Source: Oceanibaculum pacificum
GTDB taxonomy: Bacteria; Pseudomonadota; Alphaproteobacteria; Oceanibaculales; Oceanibaculaceae
DNA length: 64,000 nucleotides
NCBI RefSeq assembly: GCF_001618175.1
Contig: NZ_LPXN01000116.1
Location: forward strand, 1-64,000
Reading direction: 5' to 3'
Within the stretch, counting starts at the first letter, position 1. Every line of letters starts with the position of its first letter. Positions 61,906-64,000 of the stretch are shown piece by piece. Below the pieces are notes generated by a model. The model worked only from the letters and a program-made list of their open reading frames with translations, was not told where the DNA came from and did no database searches. The translations under genes and the position numbers were made by a program.

Positions 61906-64000
61906 TTGGGCCTGTTCACCGACTGGCAGGGAAGGATCACGCTTCCGCCGGCTCCACTTCGCAAGGAGACGATCGGCGGCAATGCCGTATTCCAGCAGGC
62001 GTTTCGCGGCGGTTGCTTCGACGCGAGTGTGTCCGGGTCGGAGGTAAAGGGACACGCGCTTGTCCAAACGCGTCTCAATCCCCCGTTCGATGCCCTGTTG
62101 CTGCGGCGCAAGGGCGCGCGCCGCGCAGAGGCTAGGTACCTGGTCTTGTCCGCGCCGGACCTCGACAACATCGACGATCTCGGATTTGAGACCAGGCTCG
62201 TGTGGGACGATCTCAGCCTGCTGACCAAATACTTCAGCGCGCCCGAGCAGATACTCGAAAGCTGGAAGGACCGGTTCCTGTTCCGGGAGGAAGACCCCGA
62301 TACGGGCACGAACGGCTTGCGCCCGCCGCAGGTCGGCGCGCTGCACGCGATCGCGGCGCATTTTTCGGTGGGAAGCGATTTCGAACCGGCGACGGTCGTG
62401 CTGCCGACCGGCACCGGCAAGACCGAAACCATGCTCTCATTGCAGGTCTACAGGCGGCTGAAGCGAACGCTTGTCATCGTGCCGAGCGACACGCTGCGCA
62501 CCCAGATCGCCGACAAGTTCGTGTCCCTCGGCGTGCTTCCCGATGCCGGTGTCGTGCCGCGCGAGCTGATCGGCCCGGCCGTGGCGAAGCTCGCGACTGG
62601 CATCGCGTCGGCGGAGGACGCGGCGGTACTGATCGAGAGTGCCAACGTCATCGTCGCCCTGCCGCAGACATTGAGCGCTTCGGCCCCCGAAGCGCTTGAA
62701 GTCCTGACGGAGCACTGCACCGACCTGATCGTCGATGAGGCGCATCACGTTCCCGCAACGCAGTGGTCGAGCGTGCGCGAGATGTTCGCGAAAAAGCGGA
62801 TCACGCAGTTCACCGCGACCCCGTTCCGCCGCGACAATCGCCGCATCGACGGCAAGATCGTCTTCAACTTCAAGCTGGGCGACGCCCAGGCGGCCGACTA
62901 CTACCGGCCGATCAATCTGAAGACCATCGAGGAGTTCGGCGACGAAGAAACGCGCGACCGGCGCATCGCGGAAGCGGCGATCGAGGTGCTTCGGCACGAC
63001 CGGGACACGCTCGGGCGCGACCACATCCTGATGGCGCGGTGCAGATCGCAGACGCGCGCGGAGAGACTCTTCGATCTCTACCGGGAGCTTGCGCCGGATA
63101 TGGCGCCACAGCTCGTCTTCTCCGGTCCGGGGCGCGTGCGCCAAAACCGGGATGCCCTGGCGCGACTGAAAAACCGTGGAGACGGCAGCGCGCATATCGT
63201 CGTCTGCGTCGATATGCTTGGCGAAGGCTATGACCTGCCGAACCTGAAAGTGGCCGCGCTTCACGACGCGCACAAATCGCTGGCGATCACGTTGCAGTTC
63301 GTCGGCCGGTTCACGCGCAAAGGCAACTGGGAGCAGGTCGGCGAAGCGACGGTGGTCGCGAACATCGCCGACCCCGAAACCGAGACGAAGCTGGAGGCGT
63401 TGTATTCAGAAGGCGCCGACTGGGACGGCCTGATCCGGCGGCTCAGCGAGGAACGTATCGAGGAAGAGCTGCGGCTCCAGGACGTGGTTCACAATCTGCG
63501 CGAACGCGGCGATCTGCACGCGCATCTCTCGCTCTGGAACCTTCGGCCATCGCTGTCCACGCAGATATTCAAAACGCGGTGTGCGGACTGGCAGCCGCAG
63601 AACTATACCAGCGTCCTGTCGGGCGACGCGGAGAGTTGGTATGCGATCAGCGAGGACGACAACGTTCTGGTCGCCGTCGTGCATCGCAACACGCGCGTGC
63701 GTTGGGGCAAGTACCAGAACCTGCTCGATTCGCAGTACGACCTGATCGTCGCGAGATGGGACAGGGAAAATGCGGCGTTGTTCGTCTACGCCAGCGATTA
63801 CGACGGGCTGAAAAGCACGGCGCTGGCGAAGGCGATCACCGATGACGAGACTACGCTTCTGCAAGGCCCCGTCATCTTCAACATCCTGAACAATGTCGAA
63901 CTGCCGCTGGTCAAGAATCTCGGATCGTCGCGCATCGGTGCGATCAGCTTTACGTCGTATTTCGGACCGAACGTCACGGAAGGTCTCGCCAGCATCGAAC
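61906..64000 (+). CDS. DEAD/DEAH-box superfamily 2 helicase, 3' end outside window
   Basis: The first 698 codons of a larger protein, open to the last base. A superfamily 2 helicase core is clear: Walker A PTGTGKT near residue 168, DEAH at 277-280 (LIVDEAHHVPA), motif III-like FTATPF, and motif VI QFVGRFTRKG. The N-terminal 150 residues (GLFTDWQGRITLPP, FDALLLRRKGARRAEARYLV) lie before the core. I place the start at TTG 61906 because an in-frame TAA ends at 61896 and GGGGG lies upstream. Helicases of this shape occur in type I/III restriction and several phage-defence systems. It is 277 bp from the previous gene and may be a separate system. Confidence 0.85.
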   Translation, partial: MGLFTDWQGRITLPPAPLRKETIGGNAVFQQAFRGGCFDASVSGSEVKGHALVQTRLNPPFDALLLRRKGARRAEARYLVLSAPDLDNIDDLGFETRLVWDDLSLLTKYFSAPEQILESWKDRFLFREEDPDTGTNGLRPPQVGALHAIAAHFSVGSDFEPATVVLPTGTGKTETMLSLQVYRRLKRTLVIVPSDTLRTQIADKFVSLGVLPDAGVVPRELIGPAVAKLATGIASAEDAAVLIESANVIVALPQTLSASAPEALEVLTEHCTDLIVDEAHHVPATQWSSVREMFAKKRITQFTATPFRRDNRRIDGKIVFNFKLGDAQAADYYRPINLKTIEEFGDEETRDRRIAEAAIEVLRHDRDTLGRDHILMARCRSQTRAERLFDLYRELAPDMAPQLVFSGPGRVRQNRDALARLKNRGDGSAHIVVCVDMLGEGYDLPNLKVAALHDAHKSLAITLQFVGRFTRKGNWEQVGEATVVANIADPETETKLEALYSEGADWDGLIRRLSEERIEEELRLQDVVHNLRERGDLHAHLSLWNLRPSLSTQIFKTRCADWQPQNYTSVLSGDAESWYAISEDDNVLVAVVHRNTRVRWGKYQNLLDSQYDLIVARWDRENAALFVYASDYDGLKSTALAKAITDDETTLLQGPVIFNILNNVELPLVKNLGSSRIGAISFTSYFGPNVTEGLASIE

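Overview
The window is high-GC DNA from an alphaproteobacterium. The evidence is the 3' half of an alphaproteobacterial-type initiator tRNA-Met at position 1, an orphan NDUFS4-like protein, and a conjugative element organised like the rhizobial symbiosis ICEs (ICEMlSymR7A type). I cannot name the species. Almost everything reads as one mobile genomic island: stress cargo, a quorum-sensing transfer switch, a conjugation module and several defence modules. The tRNA at the left edge is a plausible attachment site. No integrase and no right end are visible.

Region 1, about 0.9-19.0 kb, is a proteostasis and stress cargo block that recalls the transmissible locus of stress tolerance. It holds an FPASDPPAW-motif small protein, an NDUFS4-like protein, a second RNA polymerase omega subunit, a GT4 glycosyltransferase, an amylo-1,6-glucosidase-like protein and a CBS protein. 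On the opposite strand are cbpM, cbpA, an extra ftsH and an SPW-repeat membrane protein. Then come three hsp20 genes, otsA, a DegP-like protease, a KefB-like antiporter, an HtpX-like protease, a DUF2905 protein and an MFS transporter.

Region 2, about 19.4-22.4 kb, is the transfer switch: traR (LuxR), a traI (LuxI) gene with a TAG in place of the conserved Trp34 codon, a two-frame fseA-like gene joined across TTT TTT CGC TGA (the tRNA-Phe UUU-to-UUC +1 slippage context known for FseA), the antiactivator qseM, and divergent qseC with two tandem operator dyads.

Region 3, about 22.5-36.3 kb, mixes helical defence-like cargo (an AbiGi-like pair, an Abi_C-like gene, a zinc-ribbon protein) with ICE genes: ardC, DUF2958, parB-like, DUF736, an rdfS-like excisionase, traF, a lytic transglycosylase, and the rlxS relaxase with a candidate oriT. 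Long GC-rich inverted repeats precede three of these ICE genes.

Region 4, about 36.4-41.4 kb, is a CBASS locus between relaxase and traG: a patatin effector, a CD-NTase and a DUF2188 protein on one strand, facing a CapH/CapP-like repressor-protease pair.

Region 5, about 41.7-53.8 kb, is the mating-pair apparatus: traG, a CopG-like gene, trbBCDEJLFGI, DUF2274 and a second DUF736. No trbK or trbH is visible.

Region 6, about 53.8-64.0 kb, holds an intact IS5-family element, a hipBA pair, and a tightly overlapping four-gene operon: a ribbon-helix-helix protein, a single-chain SIR2-APAZ-PIWI short-Argonaute fusion of 1064 aa, an AbiJ-like protein, and a C-terminally membrane-anchored protein of unknown function. 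A superfamily 2 helicase runs off the right edge. The four-gene operon is the best candidate for an undescribed defence system here.
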